64,000 nt of DNA. It comes from Telopea speciosissima (taxonomy: Eukaryota > Streptophyta > Magnoliopsida > Proteales > Proteaceae). How positions within the stretch are numbered: the first letter of the stretch is position 1; the number at the start of each line of letters is the position of its first letter. Positions 46,182 through 59,336 of the stretch are shown here, piece after piece. The position numbers and the translations under genes were made by a program. The stretch is taken from positions 3,550,927-3,614,926 of the forward strand of contig NC_057925.1 of the NCBI RefSeq assembly GCF_018873765.1. Reading direction: 5' to 3'. The notes below the pieces were generated by a model. It did not search any database and had not been told where the DNA came from. It saw only the letters and a program-made list of their open reading frames with translations.

Positions 46182-46402
46182 CAGGGTTTTAATAATCGGG
46201 AAAATCAGATCGGGATCGGGATCGAGATCGGGATCAGGCCGAGCCCGATATCGATCCGACTCACCCCATATCAGGCCAGATTGGACAGAATTGACCATGC
46301 TTTTAAATAAAAATCGGTTTCAACACCCTTGGGTCGTACCAGAGAATCGGGATTACCCTCAGCCGATATCGATCCAATCCAAGACCAATTTTTTGAACCA
46401 TG
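46182..46402. mobile_element. CAGGGTTTTAA-family element, decayed
   Basis: Starts CAGGGTTTTAATAATCGGG and carries repeated GATCGGGATCG words and two GCCCGATATCGATCC / GCCGATATCGATCC blocks. The right end is eroded. Confidence 0.55.
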
Positions 46403-46517
46403 CCAAAGATCAATGCCCATACCCCTAATACTATCTATTTATATGGTATCAATATCAATACTTATCAGACGATACAATACCAATACCTAAATCCACTTGG
46501 ACAAGTGGACTGACTGA

Positions 46518-47229
46518 CAAGGGTATCAATTTTGAATCGTAATCGAAATCAGTCATTGAATATTAGGTCGAATTGAATTATAGAAGAATCGGTTCAGCTT
46601 TGATTTTAAAACAAAGAATAATTCGACTTGGTTTTAATTCCTAGGGTGAAAATCGTTTGGTTGAAATCGAAAATAATTTACCCTAAACTTTATTAATAGT
46701 ATAGAGATAGAACTTATTGACTGCCACCAAAAGCACCCTGAAAGCCACAAGTACATGAAAGAAAATTCTATGTGAAACAATCCTATTTACAACTCGTTCA
46801 GATATGATGGTGAAAAGAACCAATTGAGTTTTCAAATTTAAATGCAAAAAAAAAACATCATTAAGTCACAAGAAAATTTAGGATATTTTTTGAATATTCA
46901 TTCATTCTTATGAATCCAAATGATTAAATATATACACTGCAGATTCTTCCCAAAACATGATAGTCTATTTTTGTGAACCGTGCATTTTATTCAAGTTAAA
47001 TCTATATTAGTAGTTGGAGGCTCAATTCTATATTATTTATAGCTGAAATATCTTTTTAGATGATAGAACATAAACTGAATATGAAATCGAATACGAAATG
47101 GAACCAAAACAAATCTATTCGGTTTTTATTTTGAAATGTTTTATTATTATCCATTTGATTCGGTTTTGTCTATTGCAATTCTATATCTTGAATTGAACCG
47201 AAACATAACCGAACCAATTGACACCCTTT
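46518..47229. mobile_element. hAT-type MITE, GGGTGTCAA family
   Basis: About 710 bp with left end AAGGGTATCAATTTTGAA and right end GAACCAATTGACACCCTT, interior rich in AACCGAACC/GATTCGGTTTT. It is the same family as 17105 and 52734, but no target duplication was recognised. Confidence 0.6.
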
Positions 47230-47519
47230 TTAAATGTAATTTTTATTTTATTTTTCAGATCCCAAGAATTTGGATGGAAAAATGAAAATTTTAATAACCC
47301 AATATGAAATGATTTGGAGCTAGTGATAAAACCATGTTCACCAATGATAACAAAAGTTTCTTCCATTTTTTTGTAGTTTGAAAATTTTACTTTCAGTTCC
47401 CTTTATTTTCCATTACAACCAAATAGAGCAATTTTACAGGTAGAAGATTTCTTTTTTCATTTTGTAAAGTAACATAATCACATTCAACGAATATGCACTG
47501 CCTCATCCTCACTAGAGTT

Positions 47520-47665
47520 GAAAGGGCATACCAAATGCATGAGCTCCTGCCACTACAGGCTCTAGAAAGGGTCACAATGTACACAACCTTACCCCAACTT
47601 CACGGAGAGGCTGTTCCCGACTAAACCATTAGGTTGCAATGGAACAAAATTACCATTGTGCCGAG
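47520..47665 (-). mobile_element. Au SINE
   Basis: Reverse-orientation Au SINE: GAGCTCCTGCCACTACAGGC, GGTCACAATGTACACA, CCTTACCCC, CGGAGAGGCTGTTCCCGACT and TTACCATTGTGCC in order. Diverged. Confidence 0.75.
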
Positions 47666-50600
47666 TTCATTCTCACTAAGGGGGTTTAAGGAATCAAAAT
47701 CGGCAATTGAATCAATCTCCTGCAATTCTTGTCTTATTCTGATCCTGAGAAATCGACTTGGATTAGCCAATTCTGCTCCAGAAGATTCTCCACCCCTATG
47801 TCTCCTCGGCAAGGTTATGAAAAATGGAATCAAGGATCAAATCTATCAATGCCAATTTAAATCCGAATCAGATCAGAATCAACCATGATCGGTCTTACTC
47901 TTAGTCTTATAACCCAAAAATCACCCCTCAGATCTGAAAACCCAGCAATCCGATGAAAAAAATCTTAGAATCAGCTAGATCGAAACGTCCTGAATTGGGA
48001 TTGGTCATGGCTGATTGGACCAATCCAATTCTCTTTTTTGAAACAGTGCTCTCCGTGTCCTTGTCTCTGTTCCAGAATCACTCTCTGAATCTTTAGCCAG
48101 CCTTCCCTGCCAAGCAATGAGCTCTCTTCCAGCAACCCCTGAAACACCTTTATTCTTCTACCCTGCACTCTCCTTTCCCAAACCTACTCTCCATCTCGCT
48201 CTAATCTAGCAATAACTCTTCCCCCCCCCCCCCCCCACCCCCCATCCGACATCTCTCTCCTCTCCACCCAGTGAATAATAGGAAGACCAGAGCCCATCAA
48301 ACGCAATGTCTTTGGAGATTAAGCAAGTACACAACTGTGAAGTGAGCACACTAGGGTACTGTTCGTGTCTGAGAAAATTAGAGTTCTTAAGACCTTCAAA
48401 ATTCCACCTTTAATGAGTGTCGTTGCTTCTAAAGGCATTTAATGGGTACCCTCTTCCCTCTGAGCTCCAATCCTACATCACTCAACCCATCTCCTTGCTT
48501 CATCTCTCTCTAACAGACCCGCCAAGAGATGGCAGAAGAATTCCAAGAGTTCAATGTATTTTGGCCTGAGCAATCCTAGCAGAGTGAGGATCACCTTCGC
48601 CACAGCATCTTCCATGACAAGAACGTCAATCTGGCTGAAAGTCATGGACAAGAACTCTTAGTTACAAACAGATCAGTGAGTTGCAGGTTAATCAGGAAAA
48701 TCGTTTGTCCCGGATCATTTGATTCAGATCGCACATTTGACTTAGGCATTAAGGAATTGGTCAGAATCAGTGGATTTTCCCGATCTGATTCAATTCCAAT
48801 TCCTCAAACCATGGTTCTCAATGTTGTTTTACAGAAATGCAGACGGGTCATATTTTAAACTTTATGATCCCATCCTCAGATCTTAGTCTACCAAGCAGGC
48901 CAGAGCACCAACCTTGTAAATGAACTGTGCTGAAGTTGATGTTTTGAAACCAAACAGCCTTTCTCTATCCAGTCTCAGACCACAAAGATATCCATGCAAC
49001 CCCCAAAGGATCTGTACAACATCAATTCTAACATGCAAGGGGCCAATCTTTTGGAGTCTTCTCCAGAACCCACAAGCCTTGATAGCACCAGAGAAGATGG
49101 AGCCAATTCCCATTTAAATATAGGCAGCAACTTCCACCAAAAGAGGTAGCCTGCTTCATAATGTAATTTGAGAAAGAGACATGATCATACAGCACCCAAG
49201 CAGGCTGCAGCAGGTCAAACCCTTATCCTGTTTTTACCATCTCCAATGTCCTTCAAAAGCTTTCTCACGATGCTCTAGATTTTACAACCTTAGCACCAGC
49301 GAGCATTCAGCAGGCACCATTATACACTGCATCTACAACCACTCAATGTTGTCCGAAATCTGAACCATGAGTTTCACAAGGTCTCTGATCTCCAGCCACA
49401 TCCACGAGTACCTTCTTATCTTCAGCCACATCCACCAGCACTGAGAGGATATATTATAAACTAGAAAACACAACCCTTTATGAGGTTTTATCAAACTCAT
49501 TCAATCCAGAGTGTCTGCACGAGAAACAATAGCCCATGCTTGACGAAAAGTGGCTGCACAGCTCCAAGTCTCAACATTAATGTCACAAATCTGAAGTCAC
49601 AATTTCTCATGAAGTCCTGTCTAGCTGGTTCAATCTAGTGTGTTAACCCCAGAAAAGATGGATCATGCAACATTTATGATGACTACACATTTTCAAGTTT
49701 TGACATTTTTTAGCCCAAAAGGCTTCACCTTATTCATAGTACACCTCATCCCATCAAACAATCTCTACTGGGCTGAGATTCTATCCAAAGAAATCTACTA
49801 ACCTGGTATTTTATAGAATTTATGATGCCTTGGTAATAGAAAGATCCTGCTTAGGATGGATGGTAATGCTGAAGAGGGAAAGCCACTAATGCCCTTTTTT
49901 CTTAACATATGGGTTGCCTCTTTATGATTAATATCAAGCTGTTTCTACCCCAAAAAAATCAAGGTGGAAAGAAACTTTATTTACAACGACAATATTGGTT
50001 ACAAGTAATTGCTATAAACGTGAAACACCTGGGTTCCTCAAAAAATTAATCATACGAGAATATATGTTTATAATAAGTTGATTATAAGATCATCACCTAC
50101 ACAATAATTGAATTTTTATTAAATATTCATTATATATGAATTTTTTTTATTTAATATTTGGATTCTAATTTACAAAACGCACCACATAGAAATGTACATT
50201 TTTGGATGAAACTTTGGTGTATCTATGATCTAATGCATTAAACATACACCTAATATCTTGTAATATGAGGAATTGAAGTTCTAAGTTTGACTACTATTTT
50301 AAATCCATAATCTCTTCAATCTCTATGTTGGTGCATTCTCTGAATTTTTTACACGATGTTTATTGTTGAGGCATGGGAAAGGTTTCAGGCTGAGGCAACA
50401 TCTATTGAATATTGAATAAAGAGATCAGGAAAAGGTCGAACCTCTCATTACAGGATCCTAATTATAGATTGTATAAAGTGCATGCCAAACTTACTCGTGT
50501 GGGGCATGTACGGGGGAACCCTATCTTATCAAAGTCAGAAATTAAGATTTGAAGAATATAGAATAAAGACGAGAATATAAGATGATTTCCATAGCAGCAG

Positions 50601-50895
50601 TAGATATTAGCAGTACAGAAGAAAAAGAAGAAAACAAATGAAAGAAAATAAGAGAAAGAAAAAATACCCAGGTGATATCTCCACCAAAAACATACAGTTC
50701 CCTTATCCATAAACATGTGGAGTGCATCATAGAACCCATATTTATGGAAATTCATCTGAACCCTACTTTGATCCAACTCAAAGAAAAATTAAGTAAATTC
50801 AATAGCTCAACCCTTTGTAAACTAAGATTCCTTATAAGACTTACTAATGTAGTAAAAATGGACTTAGTACACTTGACAATTTCCAAACTTAACAC
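47666..50895. other. Long stretch without a recognised gene
   Basis: About 3.2 kb. 47680-48050 and 48650-48805 are decayed AATCGGCAATTG / CAGATCAGAATCAA repeats of the CAGGGTTTTAA class; a C-run sits at 48220-48242. 48300-49450 has ordinary codon-like composition but no frame over about 80 codons and no motif I know. Retroelement origin is possible, unproven. Confidence 0.35.
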
Positions 50896-51063
50896 AAAAA
50901 GGGAGTACCCAGTACACGAGGCTCCTGCCACTGTGGGGTCTGGGGAGGGCCTAATATACACAGCCTTACCCCCACTTCGTGGAGAAGCTGTTTCCTGAGA
51001 CTCGAACCCGTGACTACTTGGTCATAATGGAGCCACCTTACCGTTGCACAAGTTCCACCCTCT
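50896..51063 (-). mobile_element. Au SINE, near full length
   Basis: Reverse orientation: GTACACGAGGCTCCTGCCAC, GGGGTCTGGGGAGGG, CAGCCTTACCCCCACTTCG, GAGAAGCTGTTTCCTGAG, the B box region CTCGAACCCGTGACTA and A box end CTTACCGTTGCACAAG. Well preserved. Confidence 0.9.
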
Positions 51064-51289
51064 AAAAGTAAAATCAAAATTAAGAAAGGAAAAAATTAGT
51101 ATTAATCCCAGAACAAAAGCATACTCTTCCTCATGCATTGACATGAAAACAACCTAAGAGCACCCATAGCTAATTGATCCTTTTCTTGCCTGGTTCCACA
51201 TCATCAATATATCCCTATAAGCAAATATCACTCAATATAATAGGTTATGAGGCCTCTTATGTTACTTGTGTCAATAACAAAGAAAAGAC

Positions 51290-54240
51290 ACATATCAGCC
51301 AATATAAGATCGATATACATAGCGTATAGAGTGTAGATGCTTAAGCGCCTCATGATCAGTATAAAGAATGAACTCTTTACCAATAAGATAATGCCTCCAA
51401 TGTAGCAACACTTGAACTACGGCATAGAGTTCCAAATCATAAGTCGAGTAGCATCGCTTAGCATTGTTGAGCTCGCAATAGAAAGCGATAGGACAGCTCC
51501 CATGCATAAGCACACCTCCTAAACCAACGTGTGAAGCACCTGTGACAACTTCAAAACACTCCATCAAAATCTGGTAATTGCAGGATAGGGGCCTTTGTCG
51601 TCTTCTTCTTGATAAGGACAAATGCCTTGTTTGTTGCTGGAAACTCGAACCATCGATTGAAAGATGTGAGCAATGGAAACTCCAAACTTCTGCAATGGTC
51701 ATTAGTGGTGGCCATTCTAGAATACTCTTAACTTTGTTAGGATCAGCTTCAACTCCTTTTGAAGAAACAATAAATCCAATGAACACCACCTTGGGTAGCA
51801 TAAATGAGCATTTCTTAAGGCTAAGATAGAACTTTTCAGCCCGGAAAACTCTCAAGATTTGCCTTAAATGATCAATAGGTCATCTGGGTGCCTGTTGTAA
51901 ATGAAAATTTAAAAAGACAACCAAAAATCGACCAATAAAAGGACGAAGTACTTGAGTCATCATCCTCATGAAAGTGTTGGGTGCATTAGTCAGACGAAAG
52001 GGCATGACTCTCCACTCAAACAGCCCATCCTTAGTCTTAAAGGCCGTCTTCCATTCGTCTTCTGACCGTATACGAATCTGTAATAGCTGCTCCGAAGATC
52101 TAATTTTGAGAAGACCTTAGCTCCCGACAGCATATCCAACATATCATCGAGTAGTGGAATAGGAAACCTATACTTAATGGTAATTTTGTTAATGGCTCAA
52201 CTGTCCACGCACAAACTTTGGTTGGTGTAAGGTTGGTACTATGCATGGGCTTAAGCTCTCTTGAATGAAACCCTTCCGCAACAACTCATTTACTTGCCTC
52301 TTTAGCTCCTCATGCTCTGTAGTACTGATAAGATGGTAAGTGAGCCAGGTACCAAGTCTACTGTGTGTTGTATGTTACGTATGGGCGGCAACTTATCCAG
52401 CAACTCCTCAGGCACCAAGTCTGAAATCAGGTCCTTAATCAGCTTGGAAAACTTAACCTCAGCATAAGGGGCCATTTCCCAATTAACAAGAGCCAAAATA
52501 AGTCTTGAATCCTGAATAGATTTAATAGACTCCTTCTGTGTGATTGTCAGCACCTTCTTCCCTGTATCAATTTCCTTATGATTGCTTCTCAGTAGCTTGC
52601 GCTTGACCTCTTCACTTGGAACATTGATAGGGTGAAATAGATTATGTTTTCCTTTGAATTGGAACACACACACTGATTCTTCATTCCTCCTACCATTACA
52701 TCATTATCATAAAACCATGGCCTCCCTAATAGCTAAGGGTGTCAATTTAGAACCGAAACCGGCCATTTAAAACTGAACCGAATGAAACCAAAATAAATCG
52801 GTTCGGTTTTGGTTTCCAAAGTTGGAATCTTTTCTAGGTTCGGTTCGGTTTCAGTTTCATGCCTAAAACCACTAAACCAAACCGAATTACCTATTTTCAA
52901 ATAAGGAACCGCATAAAATTATATTTTTTTATTTGTTAATCAAATGTGAATGATAAATTCTTTTCCATTTTAGTGTTTGGGAAAAGTTTGATGGACTATG
53001 ATCCTAACAAATAAGGGTTTTTTATTGGTGAAGATTTAAAAAAAAGTTGGCCCAAACATTTAAAATAGGACCTAAACCGAATATGAAATCAAATTAAAAC
53101 ACACTAAGGAGCTGAATACAAACCTAAACCAAATCGAACCGAGTCGATTTGGTTTTGGTTTTGGAAATGTATTCCTATTCTCGGTTCGGTTAGGTTTTGG
53201 TTTCTACATTTGTTTCTTAAACCAAACCGAACCAATTGGCACCCTTACTAATAGCACATATGTCAACTTCATACGCACAATATCACACCACACAACTTAC
53301 TCATAACAATTGAGTTTTAATGGCACTTATCACCTTTGATTTACCTCGAACATACTACCATTGAGAAGAGAACCTTTTTATGGTTGTTGTTGCTTTTCAG
53401 TTTGTAGTTTTGCCTTCTCTACAAAGGCTTTAGAAACTACGTTAACACAAATGCTACTGTCTACGATCACTTGGACTGGTTCACTTCCCAAACAAATTTG
53501 GGTGCAGAAGATGCAGTGACGTCTCCAATCCTCTCCTTTGGTTTCAGCCACTAGAATGAGACTAACCACATGAACAGCATAGGTTTCTTCATCCTTTGCA
53601 TCATCATCAATACCACCACCAAGTATTCTCATCATCATCATCAAGTGGATAGGGAAATCAATCATCATCACCATCTTCTTCTCCACATTTGCAGTTACTG
53701 CATTAACTTTCTGCCAACGTGGGCCGACCTTTGCAACGTGTCTGCACTCCTGGCAATGCATGCATTGTATATTGTTATTGCTGGTCATGGGTGCCTCCCT
53801 TTACTGTCAAAACGTGAAGGAGCAATAGTACATGTAGGAGTTGTATTAGCGGTTCTGGCTGCTGGTAAATTCTTTCGGTTCTCCCCAGCTTGAACCGCTA
53901 TCTCCTCGCAGGGATGTCAATAGTTCTCTGCACACATAACTTTTTCGAAACAATCCTGAAGACTATGGACATTTGCGACGTCAATTGCTTTATTGATATT
54001 TGTTTTCAGTCCTACTGTAAACCGAGATAATAGTTGTATATCATCTTCTTCGATGTTGGTATGAGCAGATAGAGAATCGAATTTCTCCATATACTCAGCT
54101 ACTGAAGAAGTCCCTTGACAAAGAGAATTTAAGTTAAATATCTCTTTCAACTCTTCTTTTATTTCTTCCCACATAGTGGGTGTTGTGCCTCGACTCTCAA
54201 GCTTCTTTTCATAAGTCCACCATTCGCCTGCACCAATCAA
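51290..54240 (-). mobile_element. Broken Ty3/Gypsy retrotransposon fossil
   Basis: Read from right to left the minus strand shows gag (about 54240-53917, capsid-like segment with SLCQGTSSVAEYMEKFD), a nucleocapsid-like Cys/His stretch and an aspartic-protease region (about 53790-53380), then reverse transcriptase and RNase H (about 51860-51295: FYLSLKKCSF, GFIVSSKGVEADPNKV, YSTYDLELYAVV, LYTDHEALKHL). This order is that of Ty3/Gypsy. Many breaks; LTRs not identified. It is interrupted by a hAT-type MITE at 52734-53247. Confidence 0.8.
52734..53247. mobile_element. hAT-type MITE inserted in the Gypsy fossil
   Basis: 514 bp starting TAAGGGTGTCAATTTAG and ending CCAATTGGCACCCTTA, flanked by an exact 8-bp duplication CTAATAGC (52726-52733 and 53248-53255). 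The interior is rich in AAACCGAACC / GGTTCGGTTT. Gypsy sequence resumes on both sides. Confidence 0.92.
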
Positions 54241-54496
54241 TTTGGTTCACAATCCAGTTTCATCTTCTTGGCTTCAAAGAGTTTGAAGCAATCAAAACAA
54301 TCGTCTAGGCTTGCCAACCAGTCATAGAATACATGTGTGTTCTAGGCATGCCAACCAGTCATAGAATACATGTGTGTCATGTTCCCCACTATACTCCTTC
54401 AGTTCTAACTTAACCTTTTGTGTATCATCAATGCGTCACTAAGGTGTACCATCATTAAAGTATACACGTATATTATCCTCAAAAGAGGACTGCAGT

Positions 54497-54840
54497 GTGT
54501 AAACAGTTGAGAAAAGAAAAGAAAGAGAATGATTTGGCTTGTCAAGATGACAGAGGCCACCACTTTATTGATAATCTAGGATTATTACAAATATGGAAGA
54601 TCTACTCAACACAATTAACATGTGCAACATGTGCATAATGAATCTAGACACTCTAGTGTACTTGGTTACATTACACACTTCAACAAGGGAACTAAAGAGA
54701 ACCAAACTGGGTCAATCCCAAATCCTTCAACACTCCCCCTCAAGTTGGTGCATGGATGTCACGTGTGCCCAACTTGGAAACAATAGGATGGAAGGTCTTC
54801 ACGGACAAGCCCTTAGTAAAGACACCAACAGGTTCCACTC
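54497..54840 (-). mobile_element. Copia 3' end: LTR plus pol tail fossil
   Basis: On the minus strand the last residues of a Copia pol (LTKGLSVKTFHPIVSKLGTR) are followed by a polypurine tract GAGGGGGAG and an LTR of about 240 bp beginning TGTTGAAGGATTTGGG and ending near 54497 (GTTTACA). The remainder of the element was not recognised; it is broken. Confidence 0.7.
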
Positions 54841-56639
54841 CATGTATCACAATAATTTAAGGGGAAATAAATCTACACAACCACTGTTATTAAGTTACCA
54901 TCAATCTGATGATGTGCAACACCTTTAGCATACATGTTGCTCATAAACAAAAAACTTGCCAGGACCAGCAACCCCTTCATCAATTTTGGATCCTGATAGG
55001 ACGCAAAAGACCAAACTGAGAAGCCATAGCTCTTCTTTGCCTTCTCAAGGTCTTGATTCTTCTTGCATCTCAGGAGGTTCCAAGTCTCATCATTCCAAAA
55101 CAGGAGTGTGATGCAAGAGAGTGTTATGCTTACATTGTCCAGGTCAATTAGCCTATGGCACTCTATTTAGCAAAGATGGACTACATTGAGAAGATTCAAG
55201 GAAGAGGCTATTAGCAATACCTTTGAGAAAAAGGGAGGAAATGGGGGGCTAAGGTATAGTTTCCATGACCAGACAAGGAATGTCTAGTTAGTCGCTACTT
55301 TGGGACTCAAAAGTCTTAGCTAAAAGAGGTATCTACAGCAGATCAAAAACTTACCAAACAATTTCCTATTCCAACTAGTGCCATCAAACAGTAAAAAAAG
55401 TGGAAACTCAAGTACGGATTGATGGGTCCAAAAAGCCAAGGAACCTGAGCATGTGGAAGCTACAGGTGGAAACATATGCAGATGTAGTGATGGGACAGAT
55501 GCAGCAGGAAGGTTTCTGGCAACAGCTAGGACTCATTTCACTGTTTTGCTTTAAGACACTGGGTTAAAAAATTAGTTATGCCACTCAAGCAGTTAATATA
55601 GTGGCCTACTCTTTAGCCACTCTGATACAGGTCAAGCTTTTAGGAGCCAAAGTAGGCTTGGTTAGTTGTAGACTTTTTGTACTCCAAGCAAAATTATGGA
55701 TAAAGTATCCATTACAGAGAATTTATCCCAAAAAAAAAGAATAAAAAAGGTACTTCTTACAGGGAATAGCTCCACCTCCATCCAAACCCCCTCCCCCAAA
55801 AAAAAAACAGTTACATTGCACTCAAATACAATAACGAAGTACAGTCCTCCAAACGGGAAATAAACCAATCAAGAGATCAGCCCCAAACCATAGAAGTACA
55901 TCAAAGTCAACCCGAGTACATAGACAAAATCTCAGACAGAACATAGTCCCCCACCAGCTCAACCACTTAAACAGAATCCAATTAGCATCAGTCAGGAAAC
56001 AAATAGGTACTGGAGAAAAAATATAGGCTCCTTTTCACTATAATGTAACATATAGTACAAGGGATCCCCACCCCTCACCCAAAAATATTAGAAAAAAAAC
56101 CTGAATAAGGAAAATAAATATGGAGTAAAACAGAAATATGCAAACACAAAAATACCTAAAAGAATGATGCCATACACTGGTAATCATTTGTCAAGAATAA
56201 ATATGATACAGATGTACAAACTCAGGATGCACAACTTGCAATAGCCACACAAAAACACCCACATGTCATTGGAACCATCAAATATGAAGTGTGTAAAATG
56301 TAGAAAGATCCTAAACCTGATTCTATGATATAAATATACCTCAACATTCAATCTCAGAAAACTTCCACACAATCCATCAGAAAGGAGTAAACATCTGCAA
56401 AAGGAGGAAAAATAAAGGTGTCAAGCAACAACATTGCACTTGTCATACTATCCGTACTAAGGCATGATTCTTACCAGTGTCTAGAGTCGTAGAGTGGACC
56501 TGGTTGGTCCCAGTAAGCCAGCCACATCATGAAGTTGCTCACTTGAAGCTGGCAGGAAATGGCATATGAGACCCTTTTGTCAGTGCAACTTTCTTTTGCA
56601 GAGGCACTCCATTTAAACTCTTTCACTCGAGCAGTTTAA
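54841..56639. other. No gene seen; downstream of GCP3
   Basis: 1.8 kb of stop-rich DNA. 54935-55640 may be retroelement-derived but gave no clear motif. The part next to 56640 should contain the GCP3 3' UTR on the minus strand. Confidence 0.4.
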
Positions 56640-59336
56640 TTATGTACAAAGACGTTGACGACTATAAAATTCAGTGAAGTCTAAACGGAATAGAAGGAAC
56701 TTCAAATCAACATGTTGCTGCACAGGTAATTGTGCTATGAACCCTTCAAGTAGTGATGAGTATTCTTTTGCAATTGTGTCCAAGTCATTTCGCATGTTTC
56801 GAAGAAATTCTCCAGCATGTTGTGTTACGGCCTTCCTGCCCCCACCAACCCATGTCCCGTAGTCTGAGGATTCATTATTTGATTTTGATTTTGATCTGCT
56901 CCTCGTTCGAGAGGACAAAGAAGATTCCATCGTTCTGCAAAACAAAACAGTTAACTGTGATTCAACAAGCATAAATAATCGGTTCCAGAGAAATGAGATA
57001 ATATCCATATCAAGCCACACACATGTGCACACACACACACACAGAGTTGAGCTAATAAAGAACAATAATTACCTTGCTTGCAACTCGTGGATACCTTCAT
57101 ATAACCGATCAGCATGACTACGGAACTGCAATATAAGATCAAATAATACAAACAGCGTCTTAGAAAGGGTTTGGGAGCACTCTCCAAGAAGGGACTTTTC
57201 CACAATAGAATAGAGATATTTCTCATGTGCTGCAAGCAGGTCATCCAGATCTTTTGCAGCCTCCATTTCATTTGAAAAATTGGACCATGACACTTCCAAA
57301 ACCTCAAACATTATATAATATTGTAGATTTGTGACAAAATGGTTCATCTCATCCCAAAGAGCTTGGCACCGCCGCAATGCTAATGTGAATTGCAGTTTAA
57401 TAGAACCTTCCTGCTTCAAGAAAAAGTGAGAAGAAATACAATTCGGCTTCATCGTCTTCCAAGCTCCTATCAGGGCATGCTCGACACGTCTAAGCTTCCA
57501 AAGGAAATTAAAGATTCTAAGATACCTTGCCATGACAGATTCAGTAAAAACAGTATTTAGGGGAACTCTTGCATCATACTCCAAGGAGAAAACATCCCAA
57601 CCCCTGTCTCCAGTACCATGTGGCATCATCTTGACCTTTAACCTGTCCAGTTTGTCATGATCATACTGTGCATTTGATGCCCGGATTGCACTTTCCAGCA
57701 ACCCAGCTAGTTTGAATGAGCTGATAGTATTTGCAGGTTCTGAAAGTTCTGGCCCCACGGTATCCATTAGGTACTGAACGAAATCACCTTGCCCAAGAAG
57801 CAAATAGCGCTTAATTGCAAGACAATGTTCCTTGAACTTGTACCTCTTGTACAAGACATCCATTAGATGTTTATCTATCCTCTTGGCCGCTTCAACAACC
57901 AGAGACTCGAGTGCATCAATTTCACCGTACCCCAGCCCCCATCTCCGAGTTGTCGTTCCAACAACAGCTGCTGCCTCTGTTGCAGCGTCAGCCCAACCCT
58001 GATCCTCACAACAGACTCGAAGAAAGTTTATTGACTTCCCAGTTCTCAAAATCCTTTGAGCGAGGGATTGTGGTATGAAAGAGGGAAGCATTCCCGCGTG
58101 GAGCCTGTATCCCTCCTGCCATAAAGACTCAGCTTTCACGGGCTGTCCCAAAACAAAGAACTCGGCAAAAATGTCATCCAGCTCCCCCTCCAAAACCCAA
58201 CTCCTCACCATTTCAAACAGTGGAGAGCATATCCGACGAAGCAGACGGCTCATGAAGTCTTGAACCAAAGGGTCTCCATGCTGGGCGTGCATATGGATTG
58301 CCCCTGCCATTGCACCGCCCCTCAAAACCCTGCAACTGTCAACCAGGACAGCCATCAGCCTCATCTTCACCATCGGTTCTGCAAACCAAACCGACAACCT
58401 CCTCAGCGAGAGATAATTACCCGAGTTCGCCGTCTCGGAAACCAAGGGAATGGGATTCATGGACTGCGCTTCTAGGACAGCCAATAATTTGTAATACTCG
58501 GCAAGCTCATCTTGCAATGCGGCACAAAAGGCTTGCCCTACTGTTCCAACATCCTCAGCAGGAAATCTATCCATGCTCTCCGATATATAACCTTTGACTT
58601 TCCTAAATAACCAACCCAGCTCACAGAGCTTCCGAACCATAATTCTGGTAGCTCTGGGCACTTTAATCGAGTCCGGGAGCACATAGGCGTCAATACTCTT
58701 ATCGAATTTCACATACTTGCCATTTATCCCTTGACAAGCATACAAGACATCCCTAACCAAATGACTCTCCGAGACATCACTTTCTTCCTTCAACAAATCC
58801 GCGAACTCCCGGAAAGCGATATCCCTAAGATTGTCTGGATCCTTGGTGACCAGCAAAACCCCGCCACTCCAACCCTTATCGGGAGGCTTTTGGTTCCGAG
58901 TGCCCTTGTCGTCTTCGAACAGTACAGGGAGACCCCCGGAGACGGTGGAAGATAAGAAACCGGAGGAAACCCTAGAATCAGATCTCTTCTCTTTGCGTCG
59001 ATCTTCGGAGATGACTTTGAGAAGGTAAAGCACAGCCCACTTGTTGTGGATACTGCAGGGGCCAGACTTGGAGGAGAACTTGGTGTAGAGATCGGCGAAG
59101 GTTAGGGCATCGGACGACTTACCTTGGTTGACGAGGTGGCGCTTGATGGACTCGGCCATTGCGGCCTCGTCGATGGAGATGGAAGATGTCATTCGACTGC
59201 CGAGGATACGCATTGCGTACTTGAGCGCCTTGTCGGTGTCGATTGAATGGGTCGACTGTTCCGAATCGTTCCTGTTGGGAGAGATTAACCGGAGAACCAA
59301 CTGCTTCACCAGATCCAACACTCTCTGGTCTTCCAT
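56640..59336 (-). CDS. GCP3: Gamma-tubulin complex component 3 (GCP3/SPC98 homolog)
   Basis: Two exons on the minus strand: 59336-57073 and 56934-56640, GT-AG, phase AG+A, giving 852 residues, close to the family length (Arabidopsis GCP3 is about 838). The start is ATG 59336 (MEDQRVLDLVKQLV); the frame opens further upstream but only from a GTG. It contains the N-terminal GCP-specific helices, the GRIP1 region (RDIAFREFADLLKEE, SHLVRDVLYACQGINGKYV) and the C-terminal gamma-tubulin-binding GRIP2 region (YLRIFNFLWKLRRVEHAL at about 605-622, ALWDEMNHFV), then a Ser/Arg/Lys stretch in exon 2 and a conserved tail (FLLFRLDFTEFYS). With GCP2 it forms the gamma-tubulin small complex that nucleates microtubules at the nuclear envelope and cortex. 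No truncation or frameshift seen. Confidence 0.95.
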
